From JBBROS01 sp965199595 (GTDB taxonomy: Bacteria; Pseudomonadota; Alphaproteobacteria; Acetobacterales; Acetobacteraceae), in contig OZ241182.1 in NCBI GenBank assembly GCA_965199595.1, positions 3,224,001-3,288,000 on the forward strand: 64,000 bases of DNA, given 5' to 3'. Shown one piece after another: positions 18,340-27,061 of this stretch (positions are counted from its first letter, which is position 1; each line of letters opens with the position of its first letter). The position numbers and the translations under genes were made by a program. The notes under the pieces are model-generated. The model searched no databases, was not told the DNA's origin, and was given only the letters and a program-made list of their open reading frames with translations.

Positions 18340-18708
18340 TCTTACATGTCGGCCGTCTCATAGTCGTTGACAGGTTCCGGCATTCACCTCTACCAATTCT
18401 GCCTGCGTAGCGGCCGCTACGGTTCGTCGGAGCTGTCGGCGTCCTCGCCTGAGGTGACGGTGGCAGCCTTGCGGCTCCGCAAGGGCGCTCGTTCCACTTA
18501 CGAGTACGACCTGACCATCCCCTGGCGCCACGAGATCCGCATCGAGAACTGGCTGGCACCGAAGATGGGCAAGGCTCACCCTGTTTGCACTGGCGGGGGT
18601 GGCGCTTGTCCTCCGGAGGACTGCGATGGGCCGGCCGGCTTCATGGCCAGACGCAACGCCATGCTGTCGATGGACGGGCTGGAGGACCTCGACACCATGG
18701 CCGAGATT

Positions 18709-19382
18709 ATCGGCGGGGATCGCAAACCCAAGCGTCGGCTGTTCAAGGTTCTGAAGAACCAAGGCCTGCGGGCAAACCAGGACGTCACCTTTCTCACGGA
18801 CGGCGGCGAGGAGGTGCGCGCACTGACCGAACTGGTCACCCCGGAGGCTGAGCATGTGCTGGACTGGTTCCACATCACCATGCGCCTGACCGTGCTCAGC
18901 CAGTATGCTCGCGGCGTCGCGCACCACGACGAGGCCGAGGGTGCCCGCCTCCTTGTCTCGGTGGACAGCATCAAGTGGCTGCTGTGGCACGGCAACCAGC
19001 ATCGGGCCGGCGAGGAGATCGCGTTCTTCGAGGACGTGGATGGATTGGAGGTGAGCTAGCCGAACCTGGGCAAGTTCAAGCGCACCGCACACGAGTTCGC
19101 CGTCTACATAGCCAGCAACGCTGGCAGCCTGATCAACTATGGCGAGCGATATCGCTCCGGTGAGCGCATCTCCTCATGCCTGGCCGAAAGCACGGTGAAC
19201 GCCGTCATCAGCAAGCGTTTCGCCAGGCGGCAGCAGATGCAGTGGACCAAGCGCGGCGCCCATCTGCTGCTGCAACCCGAACCCGGACGCTCGACGGCAC
19301 ACTCCGATCGCTATTCGAGCGCTGGTATCCGGGGTTAGCCAAGAACAATGGAAACAAGGCGGCTCAAGCCACCGCGGCGTGA
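18709..19382 (+). pseudogene. ISKra4-family transposase, C-terminal remnant
   Basis: The stretch starts at GGDRKPKRRLF, fused to the ORF-3-like protein, and runs through TFLTDGGEEVRAL and VLDWFHITMR to an in-frame TAG near 19058, where relatives have a tyrosine before PNLGKFK. Translation then continues FKRTAHEFAVYIASNAGSL and after a frameshift near 19275 ends as LRSLFERWYPGLAK. The N-terminal half of the transposase is gone. It abuts and truncates the ABC ATPase gene that follows. Confidence 0.75.
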
Positions 19383-20083
19383 ACACCCCACAGATCCTGA
19401 TGCTCTCCAGTCCCTACGCCTCGCTCAATTCCCGCCGCACCGTGGGCGAGGCGCTGATCGAGCCGCTCACCATCAACCGCCGCGGCAGCCGCGCCGACCG
19501 CGTCCGCGACGCCCGCCAGATGCTCGACCGGGTGGGCCTCCGCCCCGAGGCGTTCGACCGCTACCCGCACCAGTTCTCCGGCGGCCAGCGCCAGCGCGTG
19601 GCGCTCGCCCGGGCGCTGATGCTGCGCCCGGCCGTCGTCACCGCCGACGAACCCGTCTCCGCACTCGATGTCTCGGTGCAGGCGCAGGTGCTGAACCTGA
19701 TGCGCGACCTGCAGGACGAGCTGGGGATCGCCTATCTCTTCATCAGCCACGACATCTCCGTCGTCCGGCACATGGCGCAGGACGTGCTGGTGATGTACGC
19801 CGGCCGCCCCGCCGAGCAGGGCCCGCGCGACGCCGTGCTCGGCCGCCCGCGCCACCCCTACACCCAGCTTCTGCTCGCCTCCACGCCCTTCGTGGACCCC
19901 ACCCGCCGCAAGTCCGCCACCGTCGTGCGCGGCGAGCCGCCCTCGGTCATGGACCCCATCCCCGGTTGCGCCTTCGCCAGCCGATGCCCCCACGCCACCG
20001 GCCACTGCCGGGCCGAACGGCCGGCGCTGCGCAACGTGGACGGACGGCTGGTTGCCTGTCACTACGCGGAGCAGATGGCCTGA
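19379..20083 (+). pseudogene. Oligopeptide/dipeptide ABC transporter ATPase, 5'-truncated
   Basis: What remains starts at the Q-loop (SPYASLNSRRTVGEALIEPL) and includes the signature FSGGQRQRVALARAL, the Walker B region (VVTADEPVSALD), the H-loop and the C-terminal oligopeptide-type CRCPHA cysteine region. The Walker A region and the first 90 or so residues are missing, removed at the ISKra4 remnant. The protein cannot hydrolyse ATP by itself. The nominal GTG start at 19379 lies in IS sequence. Confidence 0.8.
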
Positions 20084-20120
20084 CCGGCCAGGCGGCCCGC
20101 TGAGTGGATGGAACCGAGCC

Positions 20121-21581
20121 TTGCCAACGAGCGACGACGACATCGCGTGGCTGCAATTGTTCCGGGGCCTGAACCGGTCAGGCGCCGCATTGCAGACCCA
20201 GATCCGGCAGGTGCTGGCGGCGGCAATCGAGCAGCAGCACCTCTCCGCCGGGCACCGGCTGCCGTCGTCGCGGCGGCTGGCCGGGATGCTGGGCGTCTCG
20301 CGCAACACCGTCAGCGCCGCCTATGAGCACCTGGTCCAGGATGGAGCGCTCTCGTCCCACGAGCGCAGCGGCGTGTTCGTGGCCGAACCCGGCGGCCACC
20401 GCGCCGCACCGGCCGGCCCGCTGGCGCAGCCCTGGGCGCCCGAACTCGCGGTGCGGGTCTCTGCGTTGCACCACATCAGCAAGCCGCGTGACTGGCAGAG
20501 CTACCCCTACCCGTTCCTGTTCGGCCAGTTCGACCCCGGGCTGTTCCCGCTCCAGTCCTGGCGGGAGAGCGCCGCCGCCGCGTCCAGCGCATCGAACGTG
20601 AACGACTGGGCCGGTGACCTGATCGACGAGGACGACCCGGAGCTGGTCACCCAGCTGCGTACCCTCGTGCTGCCGCGCCGGGGCATCTGGTCGGCGCCGG
20701 ACGAGGTGATGATCACGATCGGCGCGCAACAGGCGCTCTATCTGGCGATCCGCCTGCTCGTCAGCCCCGGCACCAGGGTCGCGGTCGAGGAGCCCGGCTA
20801 TCCGGATGCGCGGCACATGATACGTCTGGCCGGCGCCCGGCTGCACAGGCTTGCGGCGGACCGGCATGGCGCGGTGCCGGACCCGGGATTGTCCGGGTGC
20901 AAGGTCATGCTGCTGACGCCGGGGCATCACTGCCCGACAACGGCCACCATGCCGCCCGAACGGCGGCGCGCCATCATGGCCGCGGCGCGGATGCACGGCC
21001 TGACGGTGATCGAGGACGATTACGACGCCGACCTGTTCCACGAAGAAGCCGTGCCGCCATCGCTGAAAGCGAGTGATGCCGAAAGCCGCGTCGTCTATAT
21101 CGGCAGCCTGTCGAAAGCCTTGGCGCCCGGGCTGCGGCTCGGTTACGTCGTCGCCTCGGCGCCGATCATCCGCGAATTGCGGGTGCTGCGGCGGATCATG
21201 CTGCGGCATCCGCCCAGCAACAATCAACGGGCGATGGCGATGTTCATCTCCTCCGGGCACTACCGCGCCCATCTGCGGCGCCTGGCAGCGACGCTGGCGG
21301 CGCGGGCGGCGATGATGGACCGGTTCCTGCCGCTGCACCTGGCCGGCTCGCGCTGGCAGCGGGCCCCGGGGGCGGCGAGCTACTGGGTCGAGGGGCCACC
21401 CGGCTTCGATGCGCGGACGGCAGCGGAGGCGGCCACGGCGCATGGCGTCCTGATCGAACCGGGAGAGGTGTTCTTCGACGACGCCGGGCAAGGCAGGGCC
21501 TGCTTCCGGCTCGGCTTCTCCTCGATCCGGACGGAGCGGATCGAGGAGGGGCTGGCACGGCTGGGCCGGGTCGTCAGGTGA
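20121..21581 (+). CDS. tauR: MocR-type regulator, TauR-like (GntR HTH fused to aminotransferase fold)
   Basis: 486 residues from a TTG at 20121; an ATG at 20052 is in frame but would overlap the preceding ABC remnant. Residues about 15-80 form a GntR winged helix (GHRLPSSRRLAGMLGVSRN). The rest is a class I aminotransferase domain with the PLP lysine in SLSKALAPG (Lys332). In alphaproteobacteria TauR, a MocR protein, activates tau genes when taurine is present. The gene is convergent with tauC and belongs to a cluster with tauABC and tauXY, which supports that name over PdxR or GabR. Confidence 0.8.
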   Translation: MPTSDDDIAWLQLFRGLNRSGAALQTQIRQVLAAAIEQQHLSAGHRLPSSRRLAGMLGVSRNTVSAAYEHLVQDGALSSHERSGVFVAEPGGHRAAPAGPLAQPWAPELAVRVSALHHISKPRDWQSYPYPFLFGQFDPGLFPLQSWRESAAAASSASNVNDWAGDLIDEDDPELVTQLRTLVLPRRGIWSAPDEVMITIGAQQALYLAIRLLVSPGTRVAVEEPGYPDARHMIRLAGARLHRLAADRHGAVPDPGLSGCKVMLLTPGHHCPTTATMPPERRRAIMAAARMHGLTVIEDDYDADLFHEEAVPPSLKASDAESRVVYIGSLSKALAPGLRLGYVVASAPIIRELRVLRRIMLRHPPSNNQRAMAMFISSGHYRAHLRRLAATLAARAAMMDRFLPLHLAGSRWQRAPGAASYWVEGPPGFDARTAAEAATAHGVLIEPGEVFFDDAGQGRACFRLGFSSIRTERIEEGLARLGRVVR

Positions 21582-21584
21582 TGG

Positions 21585-22517
21585 TCAGCCCATTCCCTTC
21601 CACGGCACCAGCATCCGCTCCAGCCAGCGCATCAGCACCTCGAACAGGATGGCGAACACCCCGATCACCAGGATGCCCATGATCACCACGTCGGTGCGCA
21701 GGAAGTTCGACGCGCTCAGCACCATCTGCCCGAGCCCGGCGTTCGCCGCCACCATCTCGGCCGCAACGAGCGTCGTCCAGCCCACGCCCATGCCGATGCG
21801 CAGCCCGACCAGGATCTCGGGCATGGCGGCCGGCAGCACCACGTGCATCACGACCTGCAGGCGGCTGGCACCCATCGAAAGGGCGGCGTTGACCTGGTCG
21901 CGCGACGCCGACAGCACGCCGGCGCGCGTGGCCAGGGCCACGGGAGCGAAGCAGGCGAGGAAGATCAGCAGCACCTTCGCCGTCTCGCCGATGCCGAACC
22001 AGATCACCATCAGCGGCAGGTAGGCCAGGGGCGGCAAGGGCCGGTAGAACTCGATGATCGGGTCGAGCGCCGCGCGGGCGTAGCGGTTGAGGCCCATCGC
22101 CAGCCCGGCCGGGATGCCGAACAGCGCCGCCAGCCCGAACGCGCCAAGCACGCGGGCCAGGCTGGCGCCCGCCTGCACATACAGCGGGTTGCCGTCGAAC
22201 GTGCCCGACCAGGCCTGGCGGAACGCGACCAGGATGGCGTCCGGGCCAGGCAGGAACAACGGCTTGATCCAATGTGCGCCGGTCACGACGGTCCAGAGCG
22301 CCAGGAGGCTCACCACGGTCAGCGCGCTGATCACGGCGGTTCCGGGCAGCGCCGGGCGGCGTGCGGGCGGATCCGGCGGCAGGGCGGCGGCCGTGGCGCC
22401 TAAGCAGACGTCCGTGGCTTGCGCCACGCAAGCCTGCTTAGGACTCCTTGAAGACGCATCACCTTGTTCGCGGGATGCAAGGGTATCCTGCGAGATGATG
22501 CTTAGAACCTCGTCCAT
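21585..22517 (-). CDS. tauC: Taurine ABC transporter permease
   Basis: 310 residues from the ATG at 22517, one base from the tauB stop. About six membrane segments, with the binding-protein-dependent permease EAA-like loop (ALSMGASRLQVVMHVVLPAA) coupling to the ATPase. The family is SsuC/TauC. The first 60 residues hold an unusual low-complexity stretch encoded in part by a hairpin sequence (22399-22442). Only a stop-to-stop gap of 3 bp separates it from the convergent tauR. Confidence 0.85.
   Translation of the reverse strand: MDEVLSIISQDTLASREQGDASSRSPKQACVAQATDVCLGATAAALPPDPPARRPALPGTAVISALTVVSLLALWTVVTGAHWIKPLFLPGPDAILVAFRQAWSGTFDGNPLYVQAGASLARVLGAFGLAALFGIPAGLAMGLNRYARAALDPIIEFYRPLPPLAYLPLMVIWFGIGETAKVLLIFLACFAPVALATRAGVLSASRDQVNAALSMGASRLQVVMHVVLPAAMPEILVGLRIGMGVGWTTLVAAEMVAANAGLGQMVLSASNFLRTDVVIMGILVIGVFAILFEVLMRWLERMLVPWKGMG
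22399..22442. repeat. REP-like nested palindrome inside tauC
   Basis: Outer arms CCTAAGCA (22399-22406) and TGCTTAGG (22435-22442) enclose a perfect inner stem GGCTTGCG (22416-22423), loop CCA, CGCAAGCC (22427-22434). The 44-bp unit lies in the variable N-terminal coding part of the permease and keeps the frame open. Confidence 0.6.
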
Positions 22518-22518
22518 G

Positions 22519-23313
22519 TCAGGCGGCCTCGACCATGGTGGGGAGCGGCGGGCGGTTGTGCACGATATCGAGGACGTGCTCGCGCATGGCGATGAACGCC
22601 GGGTCGGCGCGAACCGCACGGGCGTCCGCGCCGGCGGCGAAACGGCGGGAGAACGGCAGGTCGATCGTGTCCACGATGCGCCCCGGGCGCGGGCTCATGA
22701 TCACGAGCCGCGTCGCCAGGAACACCGCCTCCTCCACGTCGTGCGTGATGAAGAAGGCGATCTTGCCGGTGCGGTGCCAGATGCCGAGGATCAGCTCCTG
22801 GATCTGACCTCGGGTGAACGCATCGAGCGCGCCCAACGGCTCGTCCATCAGCAGCACCCGCGGGTCGCTGGCCAGGGCGCGGGCGATCCCGACGCGCTGC
22901 TGCATGCCGCCCGACAGCTCATAGATGCGGCGCGGCCCGGCATCCGGCAGACCCACGAAGCCCAGCATCTCGGTGCCGATCTGCGTCCGCTCCGCCTGGC
23001 CCACGCCGCGCATGCGCAACCCGAACGTCACGTTGTCGGCCACGTTGAGCCAGGGCATGAGCGCGTGCTTCTGGAACACCACGCCGCGATCCGCACCCGG
23101 ACGGGCGACGGGCACGCCGTCGAGCAGGATGCTGCCCTGGGTGGGGGCGATGAAGCCCGCGATGCAGGAGAGCAGCGTCGTCTTGCCGCACCCCGAAGCC
23201 CCGAGCGCCACCACGAACTCGCCCGGGGCGATCGAGAGGTCGATGCGGGCGAGCGCGGTGACGGCGGACGCGCCCTCGCCGTAGCGCAGGCTGAGATTGC
23301 GTATCTCGAGCAT
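22519..23313 (-). CDS. tauB: Taurine ABC transporter ATP-binding protein
   Basis: 264 residues with the full ABC set: Walker A GASGCGKTT (about 38-46), Q-loop VVFQKHALMPWLNV, signature LSGGMQQR, Walker B RVLLMDEP and the H-loop FITHDVEEAVFLATRL. The wording of the Q-loop and the H-loop with MSPRPGRI is typical of TauB/SsuB. It lies between tauA and tauC in a tight operon. Confidence 0.9.
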   Translation of the reverse strand: MLEIRNLSLRYGEGASAVTALARIDLSIAPGEFVVALGASGCGKTTLLSCIAGFIAPTQGSILLDGVPVARPGADRGVVFQKHALMPWLNVADNVTFGLRMRGVGQAERTQIGTEMLGFVGLPDAGPRRIYELSGGMQQRVGIARALASDPRVLLMDEPLGALDAFTRGQIQELILGIWHRTGKIAFFITHDVEEAVFLATRLVIMSPRPGRIVDTIDLPFSRRFAAGADARAVRADPAFIAMREHVLDIVHNRPPLPTMVEAA

Positions 23314-23319
23314 GGTGCC

Positions 23320-24333
23320 CTACTCCATGGCGGCTTTGACGTACTCGGTGGTGACGAAGCGGGCATAGTCGGGTGCAAGTTCCGCCACCTTGCCCTGCTC
23401 CTTGAGGAACGCCGCGGTGTCTTTGAGCGCGCTGGCCGCCCCGCCGCCCAACCAGGTGGCGGAAGCCTGCTGCGCGAGCGTCGGGAAGCGGTAGGCCGCC
23501 ATGCCGGCCGGCACGTCGGCCGGGCTCGCACCCGTCCATTTCGCGACCGCGCTGACCTCGGACGAGCCCTCGGCCCACTTGGCCGGATCCGCCTGGTAGG
23601 TGGCGTCCTGCCTGGCCAGCAGCCGCACGAACTCGACCATGAACGGCTTGTTGGCCGCCGCCCAGCTTCGCTGCACGATCAGCCCGTCGAACGTCGGCCG
23701 GCCCTCCTTGGCGATCGCCTCCGCGGAGGCGAGCACGGTGCCGTTCTGCTTCACGCGGGCCAGCACCGGATCCCAGATGAACGTCGCGTCGATGTCGCCC
23801 CGCTCCCAGGCGGCGGCAATCTCGGGCGGCCGCATGTTCAGCACCGTCACCGCACCCGGCGCGATGCCTGCCTTCTGCAGCGCGAACATCAGCTGGTAGT
23901 GCGACGTGGACACGAAGGGCGTCGCGACCTTGTGGCCCTTCAGGCCCGCCACCGTCTTTATGCCCGTGCCGTTGCGAACGACAAGCTGCTCCGCGTCGCC
24001 GATGTCATCGAGGATCCAGAACAGCTCGACGTCGAGGCCCTGCGAGGCGGCCGCCGCGATCGGGCTGGACCCGGCCTCGCCCAGCGCGACATTGCCCGAC
24101 GCCATCGCACGCACCACGTCGCCGCCGCCGCCGAACTTGCGCCAGTTGACGGTGTAGCCCGTCGCCTTCTGCAGCGCTTCGGTCTCCATCAGCACACGGA
24201 ACGGCACCACCATGTCCTGGTAGGCGAACGTCACCACCTTCTCGGCAGCGCGGGCGGAGCGGATGGCGGGAGTGGCGAGCAGGGCGGCACCTGCACCAAG
24301 CAGGGCGCGGCGGGTTGGCTGAACTACAGGCAT
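23320..24333 (-). CDS. tauA: Taurine ABC transporter substrate-binding protein
   Basis: 337 residues from the ATG at 24333. The leader is Tat/Sec-like (RRALLGAGAALLATPA, cleavage near ARAA). The mature part, VVTFAYQDMVVPFRVLMETE, follows the TauA pattern. GSSPIAAAASQGLDVELFWI and the DAEQLVVRNGTGI segment are characteristic TauA motifs. It is first in the tauABC operon and divergent from tauX across a 254-bp control region. Confidence 0.9.
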   Translation of the reverse strand: MPVVQPTRRALLGAGAALLATPAIRSARAAEKVVTFAYQDMVVPFRVLMETEALQKATGYTVNWRKFGGGGDVVRAMASGNVALGEAGSSPIAAAASQGLDVELFWILDDIGDAEQLVVRNGTGIKTVAGLKGHKVATPFVSTSHYQLMFALQKAGIAPGAVTVLNMRPPEIAAAWERGDIDATFIWDPVLARVKQNGTVLASAEAIAKEGRPTFDGLIVQRSWAAANKPFMVEFVRLLARQDATYQADPAKWAEGSSEVSAVAKWTGASPADVPAGMAAYRFPTLAQQASATWLGGGAASALKDTAAFLKEQGKVAELAPDYARFVTTEYVKAAME

Positions 24334-24389
24334 CGGCTGAGGCTCCGTCGATTGCTGAACGCAGCTAACAACGCCGTCGCTCTCCGGCG

Positions 24390-24531
24390 ATAGAGCCAGA
24401 ATTGCACGTACGGCAGTCAAACCCAGTTTCGTAGGTTTTTTTGCTGTTCTTATAAGCAAGTGTTCGATTTCTCTGCTGGTTATGCAGGCGTTTGGCCAGC
24501 GGCCTGCCAAATGGGATTGATCTGGCTCTAT
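24390..24531. promoter_or_regulatory. tauA-tauX divergent control region with inverted 11-mers
   Basis: ATAGAGCCAGA (24390-24400) is the exact reverse complement of TCTGGCTCTAT (24521-24531). One copy faces each operon, as expected for a common regulator such as TauR. A further inverted repeat TTTGGC...GCCAAA spans 24491-24511, next to the second copy. No convincing -35/-10 pair could be fixed by eye. Confidence 0.5.
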
Positions 24532-24587
24532 CCAGCGCGGCCTCTCACGCGCACGGTGTTGGCTGACAACGCCGTGCAGGAACCCCA

Positions 24588-24977
24588 ATGACCGAAGCCG
24601 ATCGGCTCGCAACACTCGACCGCTTGTTCAAGGCCTTCAACGCCCATGACGCAGATGGCGTGATGGCCTGCTTCGCACCGTCCGCAGTGTTTCTTACCGC
24701 CGCCGGGCCCGAGGCGGTGGGCCGCACGATCGAAGGGCTGGAAGCCATCCGCGCCGCCTTCGTCGCGGTATGGACCGACATGCCGGACGTGCAGTGGACG
24801 GTGCGGCGAAGCCGGATGTTGGGAGCGGAGGGCGTGACCGAGTGGCTGTTTACCGGCACCAGGGCCGACGGAACCCGGATCGAGGCCGAGGGCCTGGACC
24901 TGTTCGCCTTCGAGGGCGCGCTGGTGTCCCAGAAGAGCGCCTTCCGCAAGGATCGCCCGGTGCAGAAGGCGGCCTGA
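24588..24977 (+). CDS. tauX: SnoaL/NTF2-like protein, putative taurine dehydrogenase small subunit
   Basis: 129 residues with an NTF2-like cone fold pattern (LDRLFKAFNAHDADGVMACF, then a beta-rich half). By itself this is an uninformative family. Its position directly before a DAO-type flavoprotein and opposite tauA matches tauX, the small subunit of taurine dehydrogenase. The symbol is assigned by context. Confidence 0.65.
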   Translation: MTEADRLATLDRLFKAFNAHDADGVMACFAPSAVFLTAAGPEAVGRTIEGLEAIRAAFVAVWTDMPDVQWTVRRSRMLGAEGVTEWLFTGTRADGTRIEAEGLDLFAFEGALVSQKSAFRKDRPVQKAA

Positions 24978-24981
24978 ACCG

Positions 24982-26373
24982 GTGAACATCGCCCTCCGCC
25001 CCGGCGCGCCCGTCCAGCCATATGATCCCCATTATGATCCGCTGGTGGACGCGACGCCCGGACGCAACCGCGCCTATGCGCCGACCTACTGGGTCGCCAC
25101 CGCCGGTACGCCGCCCGATGACGACGGACCGATCGGATCGGACATTGATGCCGATGTGGTGATCATCGGCTCGGGGTTCACCGGCCTGACCTGCGCCCTT
25201 TTCCTGGCGCGCGAGCATGGTATCAAGGCGACGGTGCTGGAGGCCAACCGCGTGGCATGGGGCTGCAGCACGCGCAACGGCGGACAGGGACAGAACGCCT
25301 CGGGGCGGCTCTCACGCTCCCAGTGGATCGCACGCTGGGGCGAGGACACGGCGAAGGCGCTGCATGCCGAGATCCGCGAGGGCTTCGACCTGTTCTCATC
25401 GTTGATCGCCGAGTTCCCGTGCGACGCGCAGCCGGGCGGGCATCTCTACATCGCCCACCGCCAGCGCACGCTCGAACGGCTGCGGACAGAGTCCGAGATC
25501 GCCAACCGGGTGTTCGGCTATCGGACGCGCATCCTGGACCGCGCGGCACTCCATGCAGACTGGGTGCGCGAGGCCGAGGCGGCGGGCGCGTTGCATGAGC
25601 CGCTCGGCACCGGCGTGCATCCGGCCAAGCTCGCCTTCGGCTACCTGCGTGCCGCCCGTGAGGCAGGCGTGCGGGTGCATACGGCGAGCCCGGCGCAAGC
25701 GATCGAACGGGACGGCGCGCACTGGCGGGTGCGCACGCCGGGCGGCGTCGTGCGGGCGCGGGCCGTGGCGATCGCGACGGGCGGCTACACCAGCAACAGC
25801 CTGCACGCCCGCCTCCGCAGCCGCGTGATGCCGATCCTCTCCAACTCCCTGGTCACGCGGCCGCTCACGGCGGCGGAACTCGAGGCGACCGGCTTCCGCA
25901 CCCACCAGGTCATCACCGACACCCGCGTGCTGCGCCACTACTACCGCCTGCTGCCCGACAACCGCCTGCAGATCGGCAGCCGAAGTGCGATCACCGGGGC
26001 GGACGCGGCGAACCCGGCGCACCACCGGCGGCTGGTCGAGGGCATGCACGTTAAGTTCCCCGCCCTGCGCGGGATCGAGGTGGATTACTCGTGGTGGGGA
26101 TGGGTGGACGTCAGCCACGACATGATGCCCCGCATCGTGCAGCCCAATCCGGCCGAAGCGCTGTTCTATGCGGTGGGCTACGGCGGCAACGGCGTCAGCT
26201 ACTCGGCCCAGGCTGGCCGGCGATTGGCGGAGCTGGTGGCAGGATGTCCGGCCCGGCATGCGATCCCGATCTTCAAGGGCGAACTGCCGGGCCATGCCTT
26301 CGCACCATTCCGCAGGCTCGGACAGCGCATGCTCTATCAGACCTATCACCGGCAGGATGAACGGCCCGACTGA
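24982..26373 (+). CDS. tauY: FAD-dependent oxidoreductase, putative taurine dehydrogenase large subunit
   Basis: 463 residues from a GTG at 24982, 4 bp behind tauX. The dinucleotide-binding motif VVIIGSGFTGLTCALFLA sits at about 55-72, followed by VAWGCSTRNGGQ as in DAO/PuuB-type enzymes. A C-terminal second FAD contact reads YAVGYGGNGVS. With TauX it would oxidise taurine to sulfoacetaldehyde and ammonia and pass electrons to a cytochrome (established for TauXY). A general amine oxidase is the alternative. No sulfoacetaldehyde-processing gene (xsc, pta) follows; IS debris begins 90 bp downstream. Confidence 0.75.
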   Translation: MNIALRPGAPVQPYDPHYDPLVDATPGRNRAYAPTYWVATAGTPPDDDGPIGSDIDADVVIIGSGFTGLTCALFLAREHGIKATVLEANRVAWGCSTRNGGQGQNASGRLSRSQWIARWGEDTAKALHAEIREGFDLFSSLIAEFPCDAQPGGHLYIAHRQRTLERLRTESEIANRVFGYRTRILDRAALHADWVREAEAAGALHEPLGTGVHPAKLAFGYLRAAREAGVRVHTASPAQAIERDGAHWRVRTPGGVVRARAVAIATGGYTSNSLHARLRSRVMPILSNSLVTRPLTAAELEATGFRTHQVITDTRVLRHYYRLLPDNRLQIGSRSAITGADAANPAHHRRLVEGMHVKFPALRGIEVDYSWWGWVDVSHDMMPRIVQPNPAEALFYAVGYGGNGVSYSAQAGRRLAELVAGCPARHAIPIFKGELPGHAFAPFRRLGQRMLYQTYHRQDERPD

Positions 26374-26466
26374 GACAGCTCCTGAAGGCCGCGACCGGGC
26401 GGGCTATGGCCACGGCGGGTGTTGTCAGGTTGGCAGCCTCTGCCGGATCATGGCAGCCTTTTGGCC

Positions 26467-27018
26467 ATGGCGCACGCTCCCAACCCATACCGCGGTCTCC
26501 GCTACCGGCCGAGGTGATCCAGCACGCGGTATGGCTGTATCACTGTTTCAGCCTGAGCCTGCGTGACGTCGAGACGATCCTCGCCGGCCGCGGTGTGGTG
26601 GTCAGCCACGAGACGATCCGTGCGTGCGGCCTGCGCTTCGGACGGCAGTTGGCAAACGAGCTGAAGCGGTGCCGGCCCCGTCCGGGCGACAAGTGGCATT
26701 TGGACGAGGTGTTCATCCGCGTGGACGGCAAGCAGCACTACCTCTGGCGCAGGATGGCACCTGCTCGACATCCTCGTCCAAAGCCGGCGCAACACGAAGG
26801 CGGCCAAGCGGTTCTTCCGCAAGCTGCTCCGTGGCTTGCAATACGCGCCGAGGGTAATCGTAACGGACAAGCTCAAGAGCTACGCCGCCGCGAAGCGCAC
26901 GATCCTGCCCCATGTCGAGCACCGGCAAAGCAAGTACCTGAACAACCAGGCCGAGGTGTCACATCAGCCGACGCGACGACGAGAGCGGCAGATGCAGCGG
27001 TTTGTCAATCAGCGTTGA
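26467..27018 (+). pseudogene. IS6-family transposase, frameshifted and truncated
   Basis: The start MAHAPNPYRGLRYR shifts frame near 26513 into EVIQHAVWLYHCFSLSLRDV, and DKWHLDEVFIRVDG carries the first catalytic Asp. Another shift near 26755 leads to the pieces around DILVQSRRNTKAAKRFFRKL and VIVTDKLKSYAAAKR. It ends at RRRERQMQRFVNQR, short of the usual C-terminus. IS26/IS6100-like homology is clear, and the gene is dead. Confidence 0.8.
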
Positions 27019-27061
27019 ATAGTTTTTAGGGACTGGAGTGCGCCCCTGCGGGTGGACAGGG

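Larger units (their letters stand above)
16776..18378 (+). mobile_element. IS3-family insertion sequence, intact, with 3-bp target repeat
   Basis: The element is about 1.6 kb with overlapping orfA and orfB. Ends were placed by restoring the interrupted coding sequence: GGC occurs at 16773-16775 and 18379-18381, and removing one copy plus the element restores the reading W-E-G-I-H-L. The ends share imperfect inverted repeats, CCTCTGT...TGAGAC on the left against ACCTGT...TGAGAC on the right reverse strand. A 3-bp duplication is normal for IS3 elements. Confidence 0.8.
16579..18708 (+). pseudogene. Plasmid pRiA4b ORF-3-like protein, interrupted by an IS
   Basis: The left half reads VHVKVWLLGV, then after a small frameshift MVWRRLLVRRTCTLRELHG and MGWEG (to 16775). 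The right half resumes at 18379 as GIHLYQF and continues to DLDTMAEI near 18708. Together they form the ORF-3 domain, often found with transposable elements. An intact IS3-type element (16776-18378) splits it. The right half is fused in frame to an ISKra4-type transposase fragment, which suggests an internal deletion of an older element. Confidence 0.7.

Noticed and set aside
22087..24393. 768-codon frame on the plus strand
   Set aside because: Antisense to tauCBA, whose three products have complete family motifs.
24588..26373. Polyamine (puuB-type) catabolic operon
   Set aside because: The flavoprotein alone would allow it, but the adjacent TauABC transporter and MocR regulator make taurine dehydrogenase the better reading.
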